Source: an uncultured Bacteroidales bacterium
GTDB lineage: Bacteria > Bacteroidota > Bacteroidia > Bacteroidales > CAIXZF01
Reading direction: 5' to 3'
Length of the DNA: 64,000 nt
NCBI GenBank assembly: GCA_903923925.1
Contig: CAIXZF010000061.1
Span: 1-64,000, forward strand
Numbering within the stretch: the first letter of the stretch is position 1; each line of letters starts with the position of its first letter. The position numbers and the translations under genes were made by a program. Of this stretch, positions 1 to 9,634 are shown in pieces. The notes under the pieces are model-generated. The model did not search any database, was not told the origin of the DNA, and saw only the letters and a list, made by a program, of their open reading frames with translations.

Positions 1-157
1 TATCCTATGATGATTGGTGGAACAAAAATCTAAGATACTGATTTCTAAGGTTTTATAAAATTTATATTTTTATAATTTACTAACAATCAGACTGTTAACA
101 ACTTCGCGTTATCACACTTTTTAACCCTTGATTCGCATTATTAATAAATTAATAAAA

Positions 158-2236
158 TTAAAACTCAACTTTCTCTCCTATACCTGTAATCATTAACCTG
201 CTGATGGCACGCGAGAAGGAAACATACAACAATGAATATTCAGACCTTAGATAGGTTTTTATTTCATCCTGAGTCCATTTATTAAAACCAACAGGTTTAA
301 ATGGGAAAGTGTCGTTGCTGAAATTAAAAACCACCAGATTTTTAAATTCCAGACCTTTCAATCCATGTAAGGTTGAGAATACCAATTTGCCTTCTGTCTG
401 GTTCAAATCATCAACATTTTCAAGATTAATGCATGGGAATTTTTTGTCTTTAAAGAACTCAATCAACTCATTCAATTTGTCTTTTCGTCGGGTGGCAAAA
501 CAAATCTCGTGCAGCCCGATCTGGCCAAAATTATCCTGAACATACCCGGCTAAAAATTTGAATTCTGTAGCTTGAGAATTAAACATACACTGTTCGGGTT
601 CATTACCATAAACCAATGATTCACATTTTGACAGATTGGCTTTTTTACCATCAAAGTCAAAGAATTCCTGATTGCTTAAAGGTGCAAAAGCAAATCTTTG
701 TATTTGCTCGGTAGTTCGGTAATTGGTTTTCAACCGGTAGCTTCGGCCAACAATCTGGATTTTCGATTCCGAAAAATTGATCTGTTTCTGATAGATATTC
801 TGAAATGGGTCTCCCGTTAAAAACATATCATTTTTCCCAACAGGAACCATGTTTCTCAACAAGCGCAATTCCAGATTGCTAAAATCCTGGACCTCGTCGC
901 AAACCACATGGCTGAAAGGCTTTAAATCTGGAAAATGATCCAAATAACTGTTCAGGTAAAAAATAATATCGTTAAAAGTGTATTTGTTTTTGCTTTGCTG
1001 AAAATTTTTAAAATTTAAAATAGCTGTCCAGATTTCAGCTCTTTTCGACTTGACCAAAACATCTCCTCTGCCTGTACGGGGAACATCGTAATAGGCCTGT
1101 TCAGTAATAATGTGTTTTTCCTGAATAATCTGCCGGTATTCTTCCATCAGAAACTGCGGAAGGAAATTCTGAATGGAATATGTCTCACAATAGTTTTTCC
1201 AGAGTTTTAAGAGATCCTTGTCTTCAAAAATAATATCTGGATTACTTTCAATTAATTCAAGCTTTATGGCATATTGTAAGGCAAATTTATGCAGATTAAC
1301 TACAACAAGTTTGCTCATGTCCAGTTTGGCTTCGGCAAACATGGATTGAATATTTTTAATCAGAAATTTGGTATACGTAGTAAAGAAAACTGGTTTTGAA
1401 TCTGCTGGCAACCGCTCAACCAATTGTTTGGTTTTGTGCATGGCAACAACCGTTTTACCCGTTCCGGCCATGCCTGTGAGTTTTAACGGTCCTTTGAAAT
1501 CATAATCTAGTAAGAATTTCTGGGTTTGATGCAAATACAGACGAAAAAGCGAAATATCTTTTTTAAGCACGGCTGCCAGCGATTCATCTTCGGTCAAAAA
1601 TTCAAATCCTGGCTGTTTTACTACTTGTTCTTCAATCGACAAATTTTCCTGTTTGTACTCGTCCTGTATTTGAAATACCAAATTCCGAATATCGAAACCA
1701 TCGCGGATGGCTTCAAGATTCTCAACTGTTTCATTGGGCAAATAACTCCACAAATTTTCATATTCCTTCTCATCGATAACCAATTGCATTTTTTCGGTCC
1801 AACCTTCGGGTACGCCAATTATTCGCAATTGTTCTTCGGTGCAATGCCCAAAAATTGGCTTTGCCGTTGCTGGGGCTACTTGTTCTGCCTCGCCAACTAC
1901 TACTTCCTGGGCATCGGTATAAATCTGAATAGCACCAGTAGTCATGTGCCGGTTGATGCGTTTATTTTTTCCCCAATCGTAGGCTGGGTCGTGCCGGTCG
2001 ACATGTAGCAAAAAGTAAACACCATCGAAAATGGCCAGAATTATGCGGATATCTTCGCTTACCCGGATAGAATAAAGATTGGGATCGACAAAGTGCAACT
2101 TTTCGAAATTACTCGAAGGATTGGTCGGCTCAACCAAATAGGTGTTTATACTGTCATCAATCTGCTTTTGTTCTTTCTCTCTGAATGACCGGAATGCTTT
2201 ACGAAACCTTTCTGTAATGGCAACATTTATATTCAT
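158..2236 (-). CDS. RelE-like domain fused to UvrD/Rep-type superfamily 1 helicase
   Basis: A 692-residue protein. Residues 1 to about 95 read like a RelE/ParE toxin fold (a run of short strands ending in HVDRHDPAYDW). From about residue 255 it is an SF1 helicase: Walker A GMAGTGKT near 257, motif II DEVQD near 447, GDPFQNIYQ, the NYRTTEQI motif, STLHGLKGLEF, and motif VI-like YVSFSRA near the C-terminus. The family unwinds DNA in the 3'-5' direction using ATP. It is the last gene of the packed defence operon, starting 5 bp after the nuclease-like gene stops, so it is probably translated with it. Whether the RelE-like part is an active RNase or a binding module cannot be judged from sequence. 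The helicase call is secure; the RelE call rests on pattern and the defence role on context. Confidence 0.85.
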   Translation of the reverse strand: MNINVAITERFRKAFRSFREKEQKQIDDSINTYLVEPTNPSSNFEKLHFVDPNLYSIRVSEDIRIILAIFDGVYFLLHVDRHDPAYDWGKNKRINRHMTTGAIQIYTDAQEVVVGEAEQVAPATAKPIFGHCTEEQLRIIGVPEGWTEKMQLVIDEKEYENLWSYLPNETVENLEAIRDGFDIRNLVFQIQDEYKQENLSIEEQVVKQPGFEFLTEDESLAAVLKKDISLFRLYLHQTQKFLLDYDFKGPLKLTGMAGTGKTVVAMHKTKQLVERLPADSKPVFFTTYTKFLIKNIQSMFAEAKLDMSKLVVVNLHKFALQYAIKLELIESNPDIIFEDKDLLKLWKNYCETYSIQNFLPQFLMEEYRQIIQEKHIITEQAYYDVPRTGRGDVLVKSKRAEIWTAILNFKNFQQSKNKYTFNDIIFYLNSYLDHFPDLKPFSHVVCDEVQDFSNLELRLLRNMVPVGKNDMFLTGDPFQNIYQKQINFSESKIQIVGRSYRLKTNYRTTEQIQRFAFAPLSNQEFFDFDGKKANLSKCESLVYGNEPEQCMFNSQATEFKFLAGYVQDNFGQIGLHEICFATRRKDKLNELIEFFKDKKFPCINLENVDDLNQTEGKLVFSTLHGLKGLEFKNLVVFNFSNDTFPFKPVGFNKWTQDEIKTYLRSEYSLLYVSFSRAISRLMITGIGEKVEF

Positions 2237-2241
2237 ACTGT

Positions 2242-2775
2242 TTATTGTTGATTTTTATTTTTATACACATTCAGAAAATCTTCGCCTTTAAAAGGATGAA
2301 CTTTGTTTAATGCCAAACAAGGGTAAGTTTGCTTGGCTGATTCACTCATTGGTATGCCATGCTGATTACCTGGTAACTCACTTAATAAACCCCAATAAGC
2401 ATCAAATGTATTTTCCTCCATTGAAATTGCAAGCCATGCTGGAATTGAATTGTAATATGGTTTGAATTCCAGAGTAGTCAGGAATTTTCCTAAAAGAAGA
2501 TTTGAAGAACCAAGTTTGTATCTAGAGTTGAGCTTAGCTGTATTTTCAAATTTATTACGGGTTTTTACACTAATGATGTATTCCGTGCCCTCTTTTACCG
2601 CAAAGAAGTCTGCAAATGGAGCATTTTTTTTAATCTCATTCAAATTGATAATGTTTTCAAAAGCATGTTCTAGCATTAGCTGGTGAGCCAATAACTCACC
2701 AAAATCCCCTAATTTCTTAAACCGCTTACCCTCCGTATCACCAAGATAAATATTCCTTTTTGCTGGATTATACAT
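2242..2775 (-). CDS. Small nuclease-like protein (PD-(D/E)XK-like) of the defence operon
   Basis: An open frame reaches 2859, but that start would overlap the upstream methylase gene by 71 bp. The ATG at 2775, 13 bp after the methylase stop, gives a better 177-residue protein (MYNPAKRNIYLG...). It has a conserved-looking GDFGELLAHQLM helix, then PFADFFAVKEG and YIISVKTRNKF. This arrangement (Glu, then Asp, then a VKTR strand) resembles a PD-(D/E)XK nuclease, but the usual acidic residue before VK is a serine, so it may be a degenerate or migrated active site. It sits between the methylase and the UvrD helicase with almost no spacing and is inferred to belong to the same system. I do not recognise a named family; the nuclease reading is tentative. 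Confidence 0.65.
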   Translation of the reverse strand: MYNPAKRNIYLGDTEGKRFKKLGDFGELLAHQLMLEHAFENIINLNEIKKNAPFADFFAVKEGTEYIISVKTRNKFENTAKLNSRYKLGSSNLLLGKFLTTLEFKPYYNSIPAWLAISMEENTFDAYWGLLSELPGNQHGIPMSESAKQTYPCLALNKVHPFKGEDFLNVYKNKNQQ

Positions 2776-2788
2776 AGTTTTACATTTT

Positions 2789-5700
2789 TTATTCTCCAAA
2801 TAACTCACCCTGATCTTCCAATCCCTTTTTCTTTTTGGTTTCTCCTTTGGTTTTAGCATCGGAGGTTTTCTGCTTGCCCACTTCTTTTATTTTTTGGATG
2901 ATCCCTTGGGGCATTTCTTTGCCTTTTTGTTTAAAAAATTCCCTCACGGTTTCTTCCTTATGCAGGCCTTTTCGTGCTTCCTCTTCAAAAATCTGATGGT
3001 TAAGATCCAAAAGCCGTTTGAGTATTTCTTTGCGGGCATCGGGGTGAATAGTAAAACGAACCCGGTCGTTTTCGGGCAGGTAATCAACTTCATAAAAATC
3101 ATGCTTTAATTCTATATCTGACCAGCCATATGCGTCAAGTACTGATTTATCCATATCAGTATGTAGTTCACGCATTTTAAAAACACCTTGAATTGATTGG
3201 TCTAAAGAAATGATGTTTTCAGTTCTTTCTAAATGTTTTGAAAATAAAACTTTACCTTTTTTAACTTTGCATTCAGAAAGATGCTGTTTAAAATGAAACA
3301 AATTATAAGTGTCTGTAAGACCTAATTGAATTCCTAACATCAGTTGGCGTCGGTGTTCATGGTAGATTTTGCCAGTTATTTCAAGCTTTTGCTCAAGCTC
3401 TAATGAAATATTGGGTGCAAGAGGAAAAGTTTCGAAAGTATTTGTTGGAGTATAAACCAAATCTGTTTTCATTGTAGTACAGTATCTCCAAGACCAAATT
3501 TCATGTATTGAAGATTGTAATAATGAAAAAAATGAAAATTTATTAATTTTAAAAACAACTAATGAATCACTAAACACTTGCATCGGAACAAATGAAAAGG
3601 CTAATGTTTTTGATGTTCTTGCCAAAACAACAACTTGTTTTAGCATTTTAATTTGAGAATACAAATCCATACGAGAACGGGCATGTAACCACCATCTCTC
3701 GCGAGAATTTTTATCAGACTTTTTTTCTCTTTCTGGTTTAACCCTTTTTTCAATTAGATCAAGGCAAGCCGGATAATCTTTAGCATATGGTCTACCTCTT
3801 AACTTCTCTAAATCTCCTTTAGCTGATATATAATCGTCATTTTCATCTAAGGGGTAATCGAAGAAATTTATTACATACCTTGACGCAATCATCTCTGGGT
3901 CAGAATTCAAATCTTCACCATTTAGAAATGGGAAAATAATATCTTTATTGATATTGTCTTCAAGCAATTTTGTAGCCTCATCGATTTCTAGCGAAAACCC
4001 CATCCCAGATAAATAATTTCCAATAAAACTGATCCCAGTGTTTCTAATTATGCTGAATGGAATTTCAAGCGACTTTCCTTCTTTAAGTAATGTACTTATG
4101 CCAATTACCTTTTTCTTATCTATAAATTTTGCTTTGCCCCAAAACTGTTTTGTAATACTAACCAATGAGACAAATACAGCAGCTTGGCCAGGCCATCTGA
4201 CAGATGGATTTGTGAAAATAATTTCTCCACCTTTTATTACTATTTGATCGAGACTTCCTTCTCTTGCATCTCCTTGAGAAATTGTATTTGTCGAAATAAG
4301 TGAAACAAACCCTTTTTTATTAATTATTTCAAAATTCCGCCGAAAGAAATATGTTACTAAATCACAAACTCCAATTGGTTTGTAATTATCCTTTAGAAAT
4401 TCTATGAAATTTGCTCCTAAAACTCCATTTATTTTTTTATCCCCCAAAAAAGGTGGATTCCCCAAAATACAATCAAATCCCCCATGAGCAAATATTTCAG
4501 GAAACTCCAGAAAATAATGGAAGAAACGCCGATGCGTGCTTTCTGCAGTGGCTTTTGCAACAGCCATATCCTGCAAGGTTCGGGTACCTCTTAAATATTC
4601 GCGGTATTGGGCATCGGTCACTAGGCGGTCTTTGTTGGCTTCAGTTTTGGATATAAAAAACTGGGCTACCTGTATATCGGCCAGGTTTTTCAAGCGCCAC
4701 CAGTTGCTTCCACTGGTTAAGCGGCTATATGCTTTTTGTTTGGCTTCAATTTCAGCAGGTGTAGTTTCGGGCAGTTGGTTAAAATCGTCAAATGCCTTTT
4801 GGAGGTTTTCCAGGGGTTGAATTACCTTTTCATCAAAATTAAGCTGGGCTTGTCCTTTCAGTTTCTTCTCAGCGTCGTTTTTCTTTTTATAACTGGAAGC
4901 AATTGCCTGATTATCTTCGGGTAAGGTTTTAAAGGCTTCAGAAGCAATGCCTTTTTCCAACTCTTCTTTATGGGCCAAACCCACAATCGAGTTTCCACAT
5001 TTAATGCGGTGGTCCAGGAAGTTCAAGGGTTCACCGGGACTATGCGCTTCGAGCCATAAAGCCACTTTACACAATTCAACAGCCAAGGGATTAAGGTCAA
5101 CCCCATAAATGCAATGTCGAATTACATCGCGTGTGGCAATTCGTAGACTTATCGGGTCGGGTTGTTCGTCACCCGTGCGTACCCGTGCCAGTTCGGTGGC
5201 AATGCGGCGTTCGGCGCTTAAAAGAATGTGTCCGCTACCGCAGGCAATGTCACAAACGGTAATCGCAAGCAGAGCCTTTTCCTGCAAGGTTTTTCGTGGT
5301 TCACGCTGTGCATCTTCTTTGCTCATCTTCAAACGTTCTGCCGGTTTGTTGATGCAATCCTGAATAATGTAGTCGAGCGAATGTTTAATCAGCGGTTTTA
5401 CCAATTCTTCGGGCGTGTAATGCGAACCACTCCGCGAACGGGCATCACCTGCTTTAAACGAAAACACCCACGAATCGTTTACCTTCTGTACATCGGGGTC
5501 GTATTCCAGTAATCCTTCGTACACCGAACCAAATTCTTCCACATCCAAATCGCCGTAGTTTACCCGTACTTTTTGTTTCCGCTCATCTTCAAAAAAGTTG
5601 AGCCAAAGCATCATTTCCATAAAAGCCTGGTTACCCAAACGACAATCGGCTAAAATACCCATACTGTCGGGACCGAACAGATCACCTGCTAACGGTTTTA

Positions 5701-6784
5701 TAGCCAATTTACTTCCGTAGTGTTCATTTTCGAATAAACGGAAGGTAGCCAGCAGATTATCCCATAGGTCTTGTTTGTATTTGTCTACAAACAAATGCTT
5801 TTCTGCCAATTTCCGGTGCCGCTCAATGCTGTAATACCGGTAATAAATGTCGCGAAGCTGTTTTTGCTTTTCATCCGGATTTTCCTTGTAAATCAGGTGG
5901 CGTTCTTCAATTACCGATAAAAACAGAATCCGGTAAATCAGTCGCAACAGGTATTTGTAATAAAGGTCGGCCTTGATATCACCAGACTCCAATCGGGCAA
6001 TCAAATCGTGGTTTGATGGATGTTCCAAAAAACCATTGGCCAAACCTACAATCGATTTTTCAACCGCTTCGCTCAGCTTTGCACGAATCCGTGTACCCGC
6101 TGCCAATGATTCCAAGTGATAAAATTCAATGTAACTGCTTTCTCCTTCACCTTTTTGCTGCGACATCCTACTCGCATGAAGGATGCGGAACATAACTGCA
6201 AAATCTGCATAAAGTTCTTCCTCCATCATTTTTTCGAGGTTGAACTCCAGATAGGTCAGTTTTACCAAACGGCTGGCATCACGCAACAGTCGGAGGTATT
6301 TACCGTTGGTAATGAGTCCGAATGAATGATCATCGGTTTTGTTCAGGTATTCCTGCATTCGTCCGTGCGGAGAGGAACCACCTTTAGGTGGCTTTTTATC
6401 CAGACTTTGCTGGATTCCTTCCACGTGAATCGGAAAATCTTCAGGAGTTTTGCACACACTGTTGATGTGCGGCAAGCCATCCTCCCCGGTTTTATGCCTG
6501 ATTTCAACATCGTATCCCAACTCATTCAACAAATGGTTGACCCAATATTGCCGGGTTTCGGTTATGCCTGACTCATCTTTATCAAGCTTCTCCAGCTTTA
6601 CTTTAAAGGTTTCCCATTGCCGCCGCAACACAGCCCAGGCATTACCTACCTCGTCGCGAACATTTACGTTTCTTGAAAATCCAAAGCTCTCGGCATTTTG
6701 ATATTTGAAATCCTGTTCCCGGGTTTTGTCGATGATCTCACCCGAAATGATATTGCCTTGTATATTTATGGAAGGATATTGCAT
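2789..6784 (-). CDS. Large N6-adenine DNA methyltransferase (DrmMI/PglX/type IIG-like)
   Basis: A 1331-residue protein. The methylase core has motif I (DIACGSGHILL, near residue 515) and catalytic motif IV NPPF (near 776), the gamma-class N6-adenine arrangement. About 450 residues before it resemble the helical N-terminal part of type IIG and PglX enzymes. The C-terminal third includes a TNTFETFPLAP stretch typical of the target-recognition part of this group. Expected role: mark host DNA at a specific site so the helicase/nuclease partners spare it. Size and partners match DrmMI of class 1 DISARM better than BREX PglX, since no PglZ or BrxC is seen. It starts 3 bp after the SNF2 gene stops. 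Target sequence cannot be predicted. Confidence 0.9.
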   Translation of the reverse strand: MQYPSINIQGNIISGEIIDKTREQDFKYQNAESFGFSRNVNVRDEVGNAWAVLRRQWETFKVKLEKLDKDESGITETRQYWVNHLLNELGYDVEIRHKTGEDGLPHINSVCKTPEDFPIHVEGIQQSLDKKPPKGGSSPHGRMQEYLNKTDDHSFGLITNGKYLRLLRDASRLVKLTYLEFNLEKMMEEELYADFAVMFRILHASRMSQQKGEGESSYIEFYHLESLAAGTRIRAKLSEAVEKSIVGLANGFLEHPSNHDLIARLESGDIKADLYYKYLLRLIYRILFLSVIEERHLIYKENPDEKQKQLRDIYYRYYSIERHRKLAEKHLFVDKYKQDLWDNLLATFRLFENEHYGSKLAIKPLAGDLFGPDSMGILADCRLGNQAFMEMMLWLNFFEDERKQKVRVNYGDLDVEEFGSVYEGLLEYDPDVQKVNDSWVFSFKAGDARSRSGSHYTPEELVKPLIKHSLDYIIQDCINKPAERLKMSKEDAQREPRKTLQEKALLAITVCDIACGSGHILLSAERRIATELARVRTGDEQPDPISLRIATRDVIRHCIYGVDLNPLAVELCKVALWLEAHSPGEPLNFLDHRIKCGNSIVGLAHKEELEKGIASEAFKTLPEDNQAIASSYKKKNDAEKKLKGQAQLNFDEKVIQPLENLQKAFDDFNQLPETTPAEIEAKQKAYSRLTSGSNWWRLKNLADIQVAQFFISKTEANKDRLVTDAQYREYLRGTRTLQDMAVAKATAESTHRRFFHYFLEFPEIFAHGGFDCILGNPPFLGDKKINGVLGANFIEFLKDNYKPIGVCDLVTYFFRRNFEIINKKGFVSLISTNTISQGDAREGSLDQIVIKGGEIIFTNPSVRWPGQAAVFVSLVSITKQFWGKAKFIDKKKVIGISTLLKEGKSLEIPFSIIRNTGISFIGNYLSGMGFSLEIDEATKLLEDNINKDIIFPFLNGEDLNSDPEMIASRYVINFFDYPLDENDDYISAKGDLEKLRGRPYAKDYPACLDLIEKRVKPEREKKSDKNSRERWWLHARSRMDLYSQIKMLKQVVVLARTSKTLAFSFVPMQVFSDSLVVFKINKFSFFSLLQSSIHEIWSWRYCTTMKTDLVYTPTNTFETFPLAPNISLELEQKLEITGKIYHEHRRQLMLGIQLGLTDTYNLFHFKQHLSECKVKKGKVLFSKHLERTENIISLDQSIQGVFKMRELHTDMDKSVLDAYGWSDIELKHDFYEVDYLPENDRVRFTIHPDARKEILKRLLDLNHQIFEEEARKGLHKEETVREFFKQKGKEMPQGIIQKIKEVGKQKTSDAKTKGETKKKKGLEDQGELFGE

Positions 6785-6787
6785 AAT

Positions 6788-9631
6788 TTATAAAGCTTTA
6801 GGTTGTGGAACTAAAACATACATACCCAATACATCGGGTGGTAAAACAGGATGGACCGCTTCGTACCGTTTATCCCCAACATATTGTTTGAACCGGCTAT
6901 GAGCATCCACAAGCTTTACCGCCCGTGTTTCGGCGAGTTTGATAAAGTGATGTTCCAGTTTCTGGTATTCATTTAAAACATCAGCAAGCCATACTTTCTG
7001 TTCATCGGGATGGATATTCTCGATACTTTTTGCTTCGAGCAGGAGTTTTTTAGTTTCATCGAAAGGGATTTCGGTTAATCCGTTGCTGACAGGCTGATAG
7101 CCCCACAGATACATTTCTTCGGCAATTACATCATTTTTTCCTTTCACCTCACGGATTACGTTTCGAACCCTGAACTGCACGATTACGGTAAGTGCTGAAA
7201 CGGCATCGGTTCGAATCACTGAAGTGCGTGCTACATTTTCAAATCCTTTACGTTTTTCGAATGCGAGGGCCAGAATAAGCTGGCACAACTGCTCAACAAA
7301 CCGGTGATTACGGCCAAGGTACTGGTAGTTCGAAGGTGTTGGAGAATTAAAACTTACCAGATATTTTGTCTGAATCTTATTCTTTAAATATACTTTCAGG
7401 TAGTCGGGCAGGTTGATTTCTGAAATCTCATATCCAACTCCGTTGGCATTCACCTGCGCACCCAACCAATTCAATGCCTGAATAACAAACGAACTCACTA
7501 CTGATGGGTCGCCAATTGATTCGTCCACCTCTTTCAAATCCTGAACAATACCTTCTGGTTTTATGGATGATTGTTCATATATGGATCTGATATTATCAGC
7601 TTTAAGTTTGGCTTTCGCAACATCATTGCTTATAAATGCATCAGCAGCTTTGGTTTCTTCGTTTGGGAAAGCAAATGTTAATTGCCTGCCTTCATTTCTG
7701 ACAGCCTGTGGATTCAGCAGAACTTCTTTTAAGACGGTATCCATGATACTTTTATTATCGTCTCCCAAGCTTATAGAGACGCCTATTGCCTGTTGAATTT
7801 CACGGACTTTTTTAATGATCACTTTTAGTACTATCTGGTCAATCGGATTATCCTCTCCCCATAACAAATACGTTTTTACTATTTTAGATTCCTGGCCAAA
7901 CCGGTCCACACGCCCTTCCCGTTGTTCGAGCCGGTTTGGATTCCACGGTAAGTCGTAATGAAGCACTGCGTTAAACTGATCCTGAAGATTGATTCCTTCA
8001 CTCAAACAGTCGGTTGCAACCAAAACCCGCTTAGGGTACTTTTTCATTGCATTAATCTGCTCTTTTCGTTTCTCATCAGGATCATCGCTGGTAATTGTTT
8101 GAATTTCTATTGAACCAGGTAGGTTTGCCTTAAATAATTTACCAAGGTAATTGGCGGTAGAAATAAACCTGCAAAAAATGATCGGATTAAATCCTTCCTT
8201 GATCCATTTTTTTATAATGGCTAAGGCTTCATTTGCTTTTAAATCCTTTTGCAAACCTGACAAATTCTTTAATGCATCTGAAATCCGACCAATTTCTTCC
8301 AACTCATCAGCCTTTAGTTCAATCTGTTCAATTAAATCGGATTGAACGGTATCGGTATCCAATTCCAGTTTTTCAATATTTGGATTCTCAATGTTTTGAA
8401 TCTCTTCTTCAATACCTGCTATTTCATCTTTACGTTTTCCCGAACGGTTTTTCAACATTTCCAATCCGGCCTCCGGACTTGACATGATTCCCCGAAGTAG
8501 CGCTAAAGCAGCCCAATAGCGAATCCTGTTTTGGTAATGATTCAAATCGCCCTTGCTAATACCTCTTGCAAACTTTAGGGCATCATTAAAAACCGTATAG
8601 TATTCGTCGCTAAGTTTATAGGCTATTTCCTTGGCATCTCTTTCCGGAAAGTTGGTTTCTTCGTTGATCCACCTTTTTATGCTTGCCCTTTTGCGTTGAA
8701 TAAAGTATTTCGCAATCTCTTCCCGGCCTTCTTTTTCGATATTCTCCAGACTGATTTTATCAAATTCAGGTTTAAGCAATCCCAACAATGAAGTAAACTC
8801 ATCATCTTTTCCGCTGTGCGGAGTAGCGGTGAGCAATAATATGTGGCGTTTAAGGTCTTTCGAAAGTTCTTTTAAGAGAGAAAACCGCTGCTGAACATTG
8901 TCGTTTCTTGCACCGGAAGGTCTCGCACAAGTATGTGCTTCGTCCACAATAATTAATTCGGGGCAAAAAGTAATGAAACTATCTTTTCGTTTCGAAGCTT
9001 TAATATAGTCAACCGAAATTACCTGGTAAGGAGCATCATGGAATACACCTTGATCGCCCGGATATTTCCGATCCATCATGGCAGCAGTACTCGATCGTAT
9101 GATCTCAGCTTCAATGTCCAGTTTATCTTTCAATTCATCTTGCCATTGTTCGCATAAATGGGGTAGACAGATCACGGCAAATCGTTTCACTTCGCCGCGT
9201 TCCATCAGTTCCCGGAGGATCATAAGTGCCTCAATGGTTTTACCAATACCAACATCATCCGCAATTAAAAGTCGTGTGACATCCTGTTTTAGTGCTGTAA
9301 CGAGAGGTACCACCTGATATGATCTGGGCCTAAAAGACAACTTGCCCATACACCTGAACGGACCACTCACATTTCGGAACGAAAGTTTGCTGGCATTGTA
9401 CAGTAACTTGGCGGTGTAAAAATCACCCAAATCATCCAATACAGGTCTTGGAAAAGTAGAGTGAACTACTTTATCTTCAGGTATCTGCAAAGGCAGATAA
9501 ATAGCAGTTATTTCCTCTTCCGAGCCACCTAAAGGTTTCAGTACCAATAAATCATTGTCATTTGATGGGAGAACTACCCAATCACGACCTCTGGCCTTTA
9601 CCAATGAACCTGGTTTATAGTTTTCATTCAT
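6788..9631 (-). CDS. SNF2-family helicase (DrmD-like)
   Basis: A 947-residue SF2 helicase of the SNF2/RapA type. It has Walker A ADDVGIGKTIEA (near 130), motif II VDEAHT (near 228), motif III LLTATPHSGKD, and the C-terminal motifs ATDCLSEGINLQ and REGRVDRFGQ (near 575). The QxxGRxxRxGQ-like ending of motif VI is diagnostic of SNF2 proteins. The family translocates on double-stranded DNA using ATP without classic unwinding. It lies 3 bp after the DUF1998 helicase and 3 bp before the methylase; an SNF2 protein next to a giant adenine methylase is the drmD-drmMI pairing of class 1 DISARM. Function in phage defence is inferred from this context. Confidence 0.9.
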   Translation of the reverse strand: MNENYKPGSLVKARGRDWVVLPSNDNDLLVLKPLGGSEEEITAIYLPLQIPEDKVVHSTFPRPVLDDLGDFYTAKLLYNASKLSFRNVSGPFRCMGKLSFRPRSYQVVPLVTALKQDVTRLLIADDVGIGKTIEALMILRELMERGEVKRFAVICLPHLCEQWQDELKDKLDIEAEIIRSSTAAMMDRKYPGDQGVFHDAPYQVISVDYIKASKRKDSFITFCPELIIVDEAHTCARPSGARNDNVQQRFSLLKELSKDLKRHILLLTATPHSGKDDEFTSLLGLLKPEFDKISLENIEKEGREEIAKYFIQRKRASIKRWINEETNFPERDAKEIAYKLSDEYYTVFNDALKFARGISKGDLNHYQNRIRYWAALALLRGIMSSPEAGLEMLKNRSGKRKDEIAGIEEEIQNIENPNIEKLELDTDTVQSDLIEQIELKADELEEIGRISDALKNLSGLQKDLKANEALAIIKKWIKEGFNPIIFCRFISTANYLGKLFKANLPGSIEIQTITSDDPDEKRKEQINAMKKYPKRVLVATDCLSEGINLQDQFNAVLHYDLPWNPNRLEQREGRVDRFGQESKIVKTYLLWGEDNPIDQIVLKVIIKKVREIQQAIGVSISLGDDNKSIMDTVLKEVLLNPQAVRNEGRQLTFAFPNEETKAADAFISNDVAKAKLKADNIRSIYEQSSIKPEGIVQDLKEVDESIGDPSVVSSFVIQALNWLGAQVNANGVGYEISEINLPDYLKVYLKNKIQTKYLVSFNSPTPSNYQYLGRNHRFVEQLCQLILALAFEKRKGFENVARTSVIRTDAVSALTVIVQFRVRNVIREVKGKNDVIAEEMYLWGYQPVSNGLTEIPFDETKKLLLEAKSIENIHPDEQKVWLADVLNEYQKLEHHFIKLAETRAVKLVDAHSRFKQYVGDKRYEAVHPVLPPDVLGMYVLVPQPKAL

Positions 9632-9634
9632 AGT

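Noticed and set aside
1..157. Left island end / att repeat of tRNA-Cys
   Set aside because: No match to the tRNA 3' end was found here or elsewhere in the accessory region.
1526..2008. Plus-strand 160-codon frame opposite the RelE-UvrD gene
   Set aside because: Antisense to a clearly coding gene, with hydrophobic, low-information translation and no family resemblance.
2776..2859. Upstream start for the nuclease-like gene
   Set aside because: Would overlap the methylase by 71 bp; the ATG at 2775 fits the 3-13 bp spacing of the rest of the operon.
2789..9631. BREX system (PglX-like methylase)
   Set aside because: The methylase resembles PglX, but no PglZ, BrxC or Lon-like gene is present; partners fit DISARM-like systems.
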